A stretch of 64,000 nucleotides of DNA, from assembly GCA_027625915.1 (NCBI GenBank), contig JANTQA010000045.1, forward strand, positions 2,914,001 to 2,978,000, read 5' to 3'. The DNA is from Anaeramoeba flamelloides (Eukaryota; Metamonada; Anaeramoebidae). Position 1 is the first letter of the stretch. The number at the start of each line of letters is the position of its first letter. Shown here piece by piece: positions 24,947-35,728 of this stretch. The notes under the pieces are model-generated. The model ran no database searches and had not been told where the DNA came from. It saw only the letters and a list, made by a program, of their open reading frames with translations. A program made the position numbers and the translations under genes.

Positions 24947-25162
24947 TTGACTCAAAAGAATGCTGAGACAAGGGATCTTGTTACGAATGAAAATTTAGGT
25001 TTTTTCGATAATTTGTGTCATTTGGGTAAAAACTATTTTCACTTTCCAAATACGAAATTTAACAAATTAAGACTCGAAACTCAAATTTTCCTTAGGTCTA
25101 TCCAAATTATTGTTAATCAACCAGATAGCTCACTTGGAGTAACAGTAGACTTGATAAAATAA
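24947..25162 (+). pseudogene. Short coding-like frame, unassigned
   Basis: 71 codons starting with TTG, just right of the 626-bp MITE, with a balanced residue mix (ENLGFFDNLCHLGKNYFHF, VNQPDSSLGVTVDLIK). It has no ATG and no partner exon. The composition is better than the surrounding homopolymer frames, so it may be a terminal exon or relic. No family is recognised. Confidence 0.25.
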
Positions 25163-27269
25163 TTTAGATAACTAGGCAGCATATCAAAAAAAAAAATCTT
25201 TTTAAATTTACCTTGTTTTGTTCGTAAATTAATTTCGAATTTTTTTTGATCAATAAATGCTTTTTGTAAATTTTAGACAAAATCCTTAAAATTTTCAATA
25301 TTTTCAATTTCCTTAGTTGGATATTCTTTCACATGCATTCTTTGAAATCATTTTTCCAGGTTTAGGTTTTGTGTTTCAATCCCTACTAGAAATTAAAATA
25401 TTAAAAGTACCTAAAGAAACTTGTTGAAAAAATTTTGTCATTTTTTTATTCCAGAATCAAAAAAAAAAACAATACTGTTTCTTTCTGGTTGTTTTGAAAC
25501 GAAAAGTAACTTTGGGTAGGTGGTTGAATATAAAAATTAAAAAGAAAAAATGAAAAAGAATAGAATTTTGACAAAATTTTGAAATGAACTAGTGCTGTCT
25601 CAGAAAAGTTCTTTTTAAAAAAATTAAAACTTTTTGGGTATTGTTTAAAATTTATGGTAACTTTTTTTCAAAGTTTGGATCGATTACGAAATAGGCAATA
25701 AATAGATTAAAATAAAAAAAACCAAAAAAAAGAAATATTTACAGGAGGGATATCGCTACTATAAATCGAAACTATTGGTGGATTTTTTTGGGATTTTTTT
25801 CGAACTTTTATATCAAAGAATGCATGTTCACCAAAATCATTCCTAAATGGTTTTGTTATTTTTTAAAATTTTAATTTTGAGAAAGAAAAAAAGAATTAAA
25901 GAAATGTGAACAGAAGATACCAACAGTGAGTGTGATTAAACAAAAAAAAAAGAAGCTAAGTGTTTATCAAGTAGAAAGCTAATTTTACAAGGACAAAATG
26001 CCATGCCAAAAAAAGCCGGTTTGGGTCATTATTTGTTAATTGTTATTAATAAAAGTGTCTTTTTAGAAAAAATGATCTTTGTTCTATTTGCTACACAAAA
26101 CAAAATACATGACTTTGGAAGTGTCAAAAGGGTTTTTTTAATTGTCTGAAAGTTTCTAAAAGCTTTGAAAAGGCTCAAAACTGTGAAAATTTCCAAAGAT
26201 TTTTTTCTAGTATTTTTCATGAAAACAAACAGTTCTTTACTTTCAAGTTTTCCATTTTTGCTAAATAACGTTTCCTCATGAGAAAAATAGAAGTAGGTTT
26301 TTTAGAATGTTTTTTTCGAGTCGGAATAAATCAAACAGAATGGAAATTGTTTTTTATTCAGGGGTTAGTAAGTATAAAAAAAATCAAGTACACTCAATAA
26401 CAAATATAAAAAAAAATATACACTTAATTGGAAAAATGAAAAATGTGGTAAAAATTTGATAACTACAATAAATAACTTTCTTTGAGTACTATTCCGAGAA
26501 ATGAATTATTGTTTTTAAAAAGTTTGATCCATTTGTATGGTTTTATAGAGTATTAAAATCCAACATTTTTTCATTTTATTTCAAAAAAAATTATTTTCTT
26601 TGAAGAAAGAAAAAAATCGTAAATTTCAAAGAATGAAATGTACAAAAAAATAGTTAAAAAAAAAAAGTATTTTAGTTGTAAAATAATTCAATATTCAAAA
26701 TATACTTCTTTTCAAAAAAAAATAATCATTATTTTCAACTTGAAAAAAATATAATTTCTTTATTATACACAGACTTGTTCAAATAATTTTTTCTTTTTAA
26801 TAAAAAAAATCAGAGAAAAATAGCAAAAAATATAGATTAAAAATTTAGGCAAAAATTCTTATTGAAAACCTGGAAAATTCAACTTAAAATCTAAAGAAAT
26901 ACATTTTATTTTTATTATTCTTAATCATAATGAATAATTGTATCTAATTTATTTCGGTGGGTTGCTAATAACTCAAGATTAAAGTTTTTTATAAATTTTA
27001 TTATTATTTCTCAATTTTCTAGCCTTTTCCGGGTTTCTGAATAGATAAAATGATTGTTATATTATGAATTCAAATAAAAATAAATAAATAAATAGCATGG
27101 AATTTATCCCATAACAACTGTTCTTTGTTAGCTTATGAATCATTGAAGTGGTAGAGCACATAATCTTTTAAATTTCAAGAATTTAACAAATATATTTAAA
27201 ATAAAATGATTACTGCAGTCAAAATAAAGCGAAAAAAATAATAAAATTTGTGTTTCAAAATAAAAAAAA
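25163..27269. other. AT-rich stretch without a supportable gene
   Basis: Only short frames rich in Lys, Phe and Ile occur here, including a 63-codon minus-strand frame at 26029-26220. No inverted termini or repeats with copies elsewhere in the window were recognised. Confidence 0.4.
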
Positions 27270-27730
27270 CGTGTTTTTTTTTTAAAGAAGACCTATACAT
27301 CAACTGATCAAAGAAACTGATAATAAACCCTAAATAAATATGGCATTGGTTTCTAAAAGTTCTAAATTTTAAAAAGAAATTCTAAAAATAAAAGATCAAA
27401 TTGGAAATTTTATCATAAAAAAAAGAGTAAATTTTTAATAAAATTTTAATAATCAAAAAACCCAAAAATTTCAAAAAAATTGAGATATTCTAAAAAAATT
27501 TCAACAAATTGTATTCTTAATTTAAATTTTACTGATAATATCCAGAACTTTACTTTCAAAATTGATTTGAACTTAGGTATAATATTGTGTAGAAAATCAG
27601 ATGTTGATTTGTAACTAGAAGAAGAGAATGTACGATAATATTGTGAAACATAGATTATAGCAGTTGTACAAGCATTATTTTGATCACTGTATTCAATTGT
27701 TAAGATTGTTTTTGGACTCAACATTTGATT
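27270..27730 (-). pseudogene. Relic of repeated coding unit R3, copy 1
   Basis: A 92-codon minus-strand frame with ATG (27724-27446) reads SQYYRTFSSSSYKSTSDFL followed by LHNIIPKFKSIL. The same order of residues, in disturbed frames, appears on the minus strand of 47370-47790, where SLVHNIATFKSML aligns with it. The flanking DNA (GATCAAAGAAACTGATAATAAACC and variants) is also shared with 49220-49450. It is a dispersed coding relic, perhaps a retroposed gene fragment. No domain is recognised. Confidence 0.45.
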
Positions 27731-28616
27731 TTTTTTTTTTTTTTTTACTGTTCTTGCTGAAATATGATTAAATTTGAAATTTTATATGTTTACAGAAACT
27801 AAACATGCAAAAAAGGTATTTATACACCAAAATAAACCTTAATAAAAAAAAATAAAAAGAAAGATTAATAATAATTGATTTATTAAAAATGAAAAAAATA
27901 TAATTTTCCCTATTTTCTACATTTGATCTATTTTATGAATTTTTTAGAAAATTTTACAAATTAATTATTTAAAATATTAAAAAAAAAGGAATAATAAAAA
28001 TTTTGTATCGTTTTGAGACTCACATGAATTCAGTATCATTGGTTGAGAAATAATATATTTCAACAATTTCTAAATTAATTAATTTGTAAAAAAAATGTTC
28101 ATATTTTTTTTAACTGTTTTTGGGAATAAATCATTACAAAATTTATGATATTTAAGGTTAAAAAAAAAATAATGAATATTTATTTTCAAAGTGTAATTTA
28201 TATCACCGAAATAATAAAAAATGATTCTTCGCTTTTTTTTTCTTATAAGTTGAAAATTCAACTGGTCAAAACTAATTTATGAATTTTCAGATTTTTTTTA
28301 TATTTTGATTTATGGGAGGTTATTCCAAAAAAATGTAAATAGGTTAGTGAAAAGTACTGGGGAATTTTATATTGCTTTTTTTTTTTTTTTTTACTTTTGG
28401 TAAAACTTATTTAAATTGTTTCTGAATACAATTGTGCATTTTTTATTCGATAAGAAGGGGGGTAAAAATAAAATGAATTCAAACTATAAAATGAAAAATA
28501 ATTTCCCTTTAGTAAAAATATGAAAATTATAAATTTAAAATTTTGTAATAAGGAAAAATAATTTAGTATTTAAATCCTTTCGTAATCAAATGTTGATATT
28601 TTGAATTCAACTATTA
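27731..28616. other. AT-rich spacer
   Basis: Contains A/T homopolymers (for example T-runs near 27730 and 28380) and a 60-codon minus-strand frame at 28079-28261 with no family features. Nothing else is seen. Confidence 0.4.
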
Positions 28617-28813
28617 CAGTCAGTTCCACTTTTAAGGAAAAAAAATTTTACGAAATTTAAGGCACAAAAAAATCTCAAATTAAGGCACAAAATTTGGAAT
28701 TTTTTTTTTTGACAATTCATTTTACTAGAATCTGAATTTTGTTCCTTAATTTGAGATTTTTTTTGTGCCTTAAATTTCTTTGAAAGTTTGTGCCTTCAAA
28801 GTGGAACTGACTG
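28617..28813. mobile_element. Palindromic MITE 'P197', copy 3
   Basis: 197 bp with TA on both sides (28615-28616 and 28814-28815) and nearly intact arms starting CAGTCAGTTCCACTTTTAAG. Few differences from copies 4 and 5 suggest recent spread. Confidence 0.9.
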
Positions 28814-30363
28814 TAAATAAAAACTATTTAAAAATAAAAAATAATTAAATTTACATTATACTTCTATTCAATAATTAAATTGATAATATCTGTTACAAAA
28901 TATGCTTTTTTTTTCTTTGAATTTTGTATTTTAAGTGGTTTTTGTTTCACTTATAGTATTTTTTTTAATAATTTTCCATAATAGAACAACAAAAAAAAAG
29001 GTTCCCACTAGCTTTAATGGGACATTATTCATCAACAAATTACTGGTATCTAAATTATAAATTAGATCAATCTCGTTTAGATTTAAAAAAAAAGTTGAAT
29101 TATAGGTGAATAAATCTTTAATTAAAAGTTTTATAAACTATTTTAAATTTTTCTTTAAATTTTATTTCGTATTATTTAATTTTTTTTTGAATAATCCAGG
29201 ATATAAGTTAAAAATTAAATAACAAATATATTGAAAGAAAATCAAAACAATAGATCTTGTAAAAAGTGGTCTTCATAAACTAATTTTGAAATATATGAGG
29301 TTTTCAACACTAGGGGAATTTATATTACAGAAACACCAAATGGTGATTGATTTATCTTTTCTTGATAATGTCGATTATTTCTAATTTGGGTTTATTGCTG
29401 AAAATTTATAATATTTCTATTAATACTCAAAAGTTGTAAAAATGTAAAAATTCTCAATAATCAAAAAAAAAAAAAAAGTTGTAATAAATTGAGAAAAAAA
29501 TTGCGTTTAAATTAATACTTGTTAAATTACTTAAAATGTCAATAAAAGTTAAAAAAAAACTTCAAAAATAATGTAATTGATTTTTTATTATTTTTATTTT
29601 TTTATAAAAGAATTAAATTATCAAATAAATTTTCAAGTTTGTAAAAGTTATTTTAAAGAATAATTATATAATAAACGATAAATTAAGAAATTCGTAATAT
29701 TCGGTTAAACATACAATAATCTGATTTTCTCACTAAAAAAATCATTGTCGGAAATTTCCATAATATGAATTATTTTCTCAAAAAAAAATAATTGTATTGA
29801 AAAGAAATGTCTATTTTTACTTAGAATCTCACAAGATACACACTTTTTTTCTAGATTATGTATATGTATATATATAAACCAGAAAAAATATCAAAAAAAT
29901 GCATCAATGAGTAAAATTTTTGTAATGAAAAAACATATATTAAGAAAATTAATTGGCTTAATTCATTAAACGGCTAAAATCAAAAAAATATAAAAAAATT
30001 TTGAAGTCAATTCTCATTTTTGCTATTTTCCAAACATACCTCTTATGATAATTCTGGGCAAAATGTTTCTTGAAAAAACAACTTATTTTCCATAGTTTCT
30101 CACTTGATTAAAACCAAAAAAAAATACTTTATTTGAAAACTGAGCAAAAAATTTTTCAAGTTGAAAAATGAAGTAAATATTTTAAAGCATTTATTTTAAT
30201 TTCACAGTATTTTTAATAAAAAAAAAAAATTGCGAAAAATAATTCAAAAAAAAAAGAAAATAAAAAACAAAGAGTTAAAAAGGGAAAGAAAACGGAAAAA
30301 AGAAAAAAAATCTTCAGTCGTGGGTTTGATCACAAAAATAAGAAAAACAAATTGCAATTAAAA
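28814..30363. other. AT-rich spacer downstream of the membrane-protein gene
   Basis: No frame or element ends are supported. A short TA-rich microsatellite lies at 29858-29875. Confidence 0.5.
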
Positions 30364-31209
30364 TTAATCACTTTCTTCATTGTCGTCATAAGATCTCGAG
30401 TCAATTTCATCATCAATTTGATCATCATTCAAGTTTTCTTGTTCACTTTGTGAGACGGAAAGATCGTTAGGTGTTTTAGATTCAATATTCTTTTTGTTTT
30501 TTCTGACAAAGCAACTTTTGAAGCTGTCTCTTTCTACAGTCCAAGGGTCCAAAACAAAAAAAATTAAAATCATTAAAGCGGTCCAGCACCAAGTCGAAGG
30601 GAAAACAGAGTCTTCAAACACTAAAAAGGTAATAAGAAGCGTTGTCATATAGGGAAACATAAAGTTGATCAGAGCTCTCCAGGGGCGATAAAACATAAAG
30701 GGGATGATACTCAGCACAAAATAGTTGTAAGTGTTTGGGAAATACCATTCCCTGTTGTATTGCCATTCCCAGTGGAGGTTGTCGGTCTTGCCATATGTTA
30801 CAGAGCAATTCTTTTGTGAGCCAACCTCTCCCCATTCCATAAAATAGCTAATGATGTGAAGAAGATAGTCAAACGATGCCAACGAGACCGACATGTAGAA
30901 TTTGCTTTTGTCTTGCTTTTTGATCGTCGAAAACAAACAGTACAAATTGATCCCAAGTGGCTGCATCCATGCGACAAAATATGTCATGGACGTGAAAAAG
31001 ACATTTGCCGAGGGGCATTTACCCTCAAATTCGCCCGATTCTGGAACCGTGATCCACAGAAAGATCTCGCTGAATTCGATGAAAAAGACTAACAAAAAAA
31101 ATAATGCATAACAGCGATCACGCACACTATAGTTGCGATACCACAAAAAGATTATTGTACTCAGCTCAAGGATTGAAAAGATAATCGAAACCTCTAAATT
31201 CCAGCACAT
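30364..31209 (-). CDS. Seven-helix membrane protein, 281 residues, DUF5765-like
   Basis: A complete single-exon gene from ATG at 31209 to TAA at 30364. Seven hydrophobic segments can be read: about residues 7-23, 33-53, 69-92, 104-123, 162-178, 183-203 and 207-225. An acidic, Ser-rich tail of about 50 residues follows. The start MCWNLEVSIIFSILELSTI resembles the N-terminus of a family of multi-pass proteins of unknown function found in protists, algae and some giant DNA viruses (I recall it as DUF5765). The loop after helix 4 has an aromatic-rich patch (NLHWEWQYNREWYFPN). Base composition is less AT-biased than its surroundings, which could reflect simple constraint or gene transfer. It lies 0.9 kb left of the large transposon and outside its TIR. 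Intact and probably expressed; role unknown. Confidence 0.8.
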   Translation of the reverse strand: MCWNLEVSIIFSILELSTIIFLWYRNYSVRDRCYALFFLLVFFIEFSEIFLWITVPESGEFEGKCPSANVFFTSMTYFVAWMQPLGINLYCLFSTIKKQDKSKFYMSVSLASFDYLLHIISYFMEWGEVGSQKNCSVTYGKTDNLHWEWQYNREWYFPNTYNYFVLSIIPFMFYRPWRALINFMFPYMTTLLITFLVFEDSVFPSTWCWTALMILIFFVLDPWTVERDSFKSCFVRKNKKNIESKTPNDLSVSQSEQENLNDDQIDDEIDSRSYDDNEESD

Positions 31210-32131
31210 TCTTTTAATTCAGGTAGATTTCACAAAAAAGAGTTTTAAAAAAAAAAATAATTCATTTTTGTTTTTCCTTTTGTTAAATTTCATCAAAGAA
31301 AAGTAAAAATCGAAGTAGGTTTTTTTCCAAAACATTAATTTTGAGTAATCATTTTCTTCTAAATTTCTGACTTTTTTCCAAATTTATGAAAATTTTACCA
31401 TCTCACCATCAATAAAATTTGTTGTATTTGTGTCAAATCAATTGTTTTGGTGTTGTTCAATTAAAAAAAAAAATTGTTTTCATTTTTCTGTTCATCAAAG
31501 TATTTGTTTTTGATGTAGAACAGATGACAAAGTGTCTTGTTTACTAGGCTTTCATGATAAGACTTTAATTTTAAAGTTGATTCAATTATTCATCTAATTC
31601 ACACATTTTTTCCGAATTATCGGTTAGGAAAAGAAAATTTTTTGACACGATTACTAACTTTAGGTTTATTTTCTTAACAAGCCAGAAACGTTATTTTTAT
31701 TGATCTCGACATTAAATAACGTTTATATATTTGTTGAAAAATAATAATTTATACCAAAAAATCCAAAACAATTCACAATATTTTTTGAAGACTTTTTATT
31801 TTCGAAAATGAAAAAACTCAACTTTCCTAATATTTCATTCTAATGAAGAGAACCAAAATCAACTTCTCCCATTTATTCTTACTTAAAAATTTAAGATTGA
31901 AAATCTTAATTCTTCTTGATCCAAAATCAGTTTTGTTAATACTCAAATACGAAAAAAAAGAATGTATTTAAAAGGAGACAAAAGATTATATTTATATCTT
32001 TACAATTTTTTTATTTTCAAGTTTGATCTTTTCGTTCTGGGAAAAAAGGGAAACAGGGTTTTTTCATTGGGAACATTAACAGAAACATGAAAATTCAAAG
32101 TAAGATCAAATAATAAAAAGAAAAAACAATA
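31210..32131. other. Spacer between membrane-protein gene and transposon
   Basis: 5' flank of the gene at 30364-31209. No gene is seen; a minus-strand frame at 32000-32209 runs across the transposon end and is chance. The last two bases, TA (32130-32131), are the target duplication of the element. Confidence 0.5.
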
Positions 32132-32546
32132 CAGCCGTTTCAACTCAGGTGTGAATCGGCAACTTCTTATTCGGATTTTGGAAACCGTTGAAAACCATCT
32201 CAACCACATTTCAAATTATTTCAAATTACACTTAAACAATTTGAAATTATTTTGAATGATCTCATTTTTTTTACTAATTTTAACAACTACGACTAACCCC
32301 CATCCCTACATTTTTTACTTTTCTCTTTATTCTTAAACGCACTCTTTATGTTTATCATTTCTTTTCTTTGTATTACCTTTCTTGAACTGTCTAAATTCAA
32401 ATAAAAACAAAATAACAAATAAAAAAAAGCTTGATCGTATTTAAAATACATCCAGCTTTGCAAAAAAAGAAAACCATTTTATTTTTTTTCCTTTCCTCAA
32501 CTCTTTATTGTTTATTTTTTTCTTTCATAAGTTAGGAAAAGACAAA
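32132..32546 (+). repeat. Left TIR of the large transposon
   Basis: The outer about 100 bp carries the terminal motif and tandem TTTCAAATTA units. The inner part includes CGACTAACCCCCATCCCTAC and GCTTGATCGTATTTAAAATA, all found inverted in the right TIR. Similarity ends near AAAAGACAAA. Confidence 0.9.
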
Positions 32547-32703
32547 TTAAACGTTTGTGAAATGAATTTTTTTCCTAGTTTTAAAATCAATAGTTTTAGA
32601 TTTTAATTCTTTATGAAATTCTTTCTTGTTAAATTAACAAAATAATTTGGGTTTTAGAAGAAGAGAAGATTGTTCAGAGAAAATGAAAATTAAGAATTAA
32701 TTA

Positions 32704-34966
32704 TTATTTTTTTTTCTTCTTATATGGGCTAAGGCTTTGCAGACGAATTTTTATTTGTTCAGCAAGATCAAGAAAATCCTGATTTTCAATGCCAATTTCA
32801 ATTTTATTGAGACTCAAAGCCATTTCTAATTTAAAAATTGAAATAAATCTTCCGGACTCCATTAATTGTGCTAAATAACCATTCACAAATATCCTCAATA
32901 AATTATTTAAATAGTCTGGTAAAGTGGGGTTTGTTTGTAGAATTCCCTTGTTTTTAAAATCAATTGTTTTAAAAATACTTTACATGCAGATTTACTTTCT
33001 TCATCGTCAGTCGTTTTTATTTTGGGATTTTGATAATTACTTTTATTTTGTTCTTGTGTTTTGTTCTTGTTATTTAATTGTTGTTGAGTAATATAAAAGT
33101 TTAAATCATCAACTCTACCTATTTTCCCAACTTTTGCTGTATTTTTTACTGGATATTTCCCAGTCAAAAAAAGACTTCTTAACACGGCCTCTTGCACCCG
33201 TCTATTATTTTTAAATACTTCAATTAATCTTGCTGATTCAGTAATAGAATGGAAATCCTGTTGTTTCATAATATTTTCTAATCTATCTCTTTGCAGATCT
33301 GTTAATTTTTCTATCCACGGACAATGAAAGTTATGGTCATAATTATCTTCCATTTTTTCACATAATGGACACAAAGAAATAGTTTGATTTAATTCTTTAG
33401 CATGAATTTGATCATTTTCAAAAATACTATCATCTCCATTTTCATCATTTTCAAAAAGACTATCATCTTCATTATTAGACATAATTTCAAGAACTTCATC
33501 CTTTTCAGATGATAGTTGAAAATTTTCAAACTCGTTGCCAGTCAGTTCATTTGTTTTATTTTCAAAAGTTTCTGTTTTTTTTTTCTTTTGATCTAATCCA
33601 AATGTTACATCATCTTCTCCTAAATTCTTTTCAGAAGGGTCCACTGTATTTTCTTTTTCTATGGTTTCTTCAGATTCTTCTGATTGTTAGGTCTGTTTTG
33701 ACTTGGAGATTTCAAGAGATTTTGAAAAGGGGACTGTTTCAGATTTAGATGATTCGTTGCTTTCTATTGCCGAGCTCTCGGAAAAAGAACTGAAATCATC
33801 AAAATAACTTCCACTATTATTATTTTCTGATGATGAATTGTTTTTTTTGTTGAGTTTTAAATATTTGTGATGATTGTTTTTTGTTTTTTTTGTGCTCAGT
33901 GTTATTTCTTGTAGATTTAGATTGGTGTTTGGTGAAACTAGTTTTCTTTTTCTGGTACGATCTGTAATTGATTGATTTGTTTCCTTTTCTTTTGCCTGGG
34001 TATCTTTTTGATTTTTTATACCTACCCCTTTTATTAGCATATTTTGTTTTTTTGATTGGATCTTTCGTTTAGGACTTTTATAATTATAATTATTCTTATT
34101 TGGAATCTTTTTTCTTCTTTTTTCTTTTGTTTTCTTTGTATTTTTTCTTTCTTCTTCAGTTTAATATTTCGATGTTTCCCATTTATTTTTTGATTATTTT
34201 TATCAATAAATTGTTTTTTAATAGCACCCAGTATTTTTTGTATATTTTTTTTTGAAAAAAATTTTGTAATTTGTTTATTGGAAAATAGGTTTTGAATTGT
34301 TTGAAATTTTGTAACGATCTGCAAAAAGTTCATATCTTCAGTTTTGTGTGGTAGGTAATTTGTTTCTTCAAGTAAGTGAAGAATTTTATGCTTATTGTCC
34401 GGCCATAGAGTGGCTGTGGCCACTAGTAAATTTATTATTTTCTCTTCCTGATGATCTGTAGTTTTTTTCTTCTGGTTCTTTAAAGATTGTGATCGTTTGG
34501 TCTTGTTAAGTTTTTCTCTTAAATTTTCTTCTTTTTTCTGGTTTTCAGAATAGATCTGAAATTTTTCTTCCTCTGTGTTACTGTTCGAACGAACTTCTGA
34601 AAGGAAATTGTTTTTTGTTAGACCTTTCATATTTTTTGATTTCACTTCTTTTTGGTGAGAACTTGAATATTTTTGAAACAAAAATTTTTCCTTCCCCATT
34701 CTATCTGATTCTATTGACTGTTTAGATGGCCGGTTTTCTTTCCCGGAGTCTCGGTTTTTCAAAATTTGATCTTTTAAACTAAAAAGATTTATCGCAATGC
34801 TTCTTTTGGTTATTGTGAAATTCTCTCGCTGAATGTTATTGTTTCTAAGTGCATGAGAACGTCTGTTGATAATGGGTAAAGAAATTTGATCTACTTGGAA
34901 GGGAATTGATATTTGTGTAAGATCATGTTCAAATTCTGATTCTGATTCCTCTATTTCGCTTGTCAT
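32704..34966 (-). pseudogene. Transposon accessory gene with C2HC zinc knuckle, disrupted
   Basis: Starts with a good ATG at 34966 (MTSEIEESESEFEHD) and runs left for about 750 codons. An N-terminal part (34966 to about 34140) is Ser/Lys/Asn-rich with a helical block around INLLVATATLWPDNKHKIL. A Lys-rich tract follows, in which the frame changes, then a Ser/Asn/acidic linker. Next is a knuckle CPLCEKMEDNYDHNFHCPW (C-x2-C-x8-H-x3-C) with a helical region LQRDRLENIMKQQ and RRVQEAVLRSLFLTGKYPV. The last about 75 residues (LLRIFVNGYLAQLMESGRF) lie in a third frame. Breaks seen: one frame change in the A-run near 34100-34140, one in-frame TAA at 33687-33689, and one frame change near 32930. Introns are not excluded, but no clear GT-AG pairs fit. 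Not recognised as any known Tc1/mariner partner; the zinc knuckle suggests nucleic-acid binding. Confidence 0.65.
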
Positions 34967-35728
34967 TGAATTTTACTTTTAATGATCGGAGTAGAATTAC
35001 AAATTTGTAATAATAAAATTTAAGAATGTTCGAAATTCAATCTAAAAAAGAAAAACAATACAGTCAGTTCCACTTTTAAGAAACAAACTTTCAACGAAAT
35101 TTAAGGCACAAAAAATTCTCAAATTACGGCACAAAATTTGTAATTTTTTTTTTAACACAATTTATTTTACTAGAATTTGAATTTTGTGCCTTAATTTGAG
35201 ATTTTTTTTGTGCCTTAAATTTCGTTGAAAGTTTGTGTCTTAAAAGTGGAACTGACCGTAAAAAAATGAACTATCATCCTCCCCGTTTCCATAAAAGAAA
35301 ATTAAAGGATAGAATATAATCTAAATCGCCGATAAAATATCCCGTTGTTGGGTTTTGAATCCAAATTATACCTAACCAGGTGTATTCAAGAAAAAAAGGT
35401 CTAAAACTCGAAGTTTTTTTTCTTTTTATTTTAAGACTTAAAAAAGAGTAAGGTAAAGCAAAACAAATGATTTACAAAGAATAATTTCAATATTTTAGAC
35501 TTTTTTTTCCATAATATTTCAAACAATATAAAAAAGAAGTACTTGTTTTTCTCAGTTTTTTTACTTTAAATTCTCACTCTGATCTTTGAATTTTTAATTA
35601 TATTGGTTTCCTGTTGTTTTTTTCATCTAAATTGTCCTTATTGGGTTACTAAAAAAAGTTTTATTGTGTTTTGAGATCAATTTTTTGGTTTTTAAGAAAG
35701 AATACTCTTTCTAAATTCATTTTTTTCT
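34967..35728. promoter_or_regulatory. Divergent intergenic region of the transposon
   Basis: The two element genes point away from each other across this stretch, so both promoters should lie here. It is split by MITE copy 4 (35061-35258). No TATA or initiator motif can be singled out in such AT-rich DNA. Confidence 0.4.
35061..35258. mobile_element. Palindromic MITE 'P197', copy 4, in the transposon's divergent promoter region
   Basis: 198 bp with TA on both sides (35059-35060 and 35259-35260) and arms nearly identical to copies 3 and 5. It lies about 95 bp upstream of the accessory gene ATG, so it may have changed transcription of either element gene. Confidence 0.9.

Noticed and set aside
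32000-32209. Minus-strand 69-codon frame across the left transposon border
   Set aside because: It spans host flank and TIR, so it exists only because of the insertion.
35340-35395. GGGTTTTGAATCCAAATT as a tRNA-like or snRNA-like segment
   Set aside because: No cloverleaf or conserved box is found nearby.
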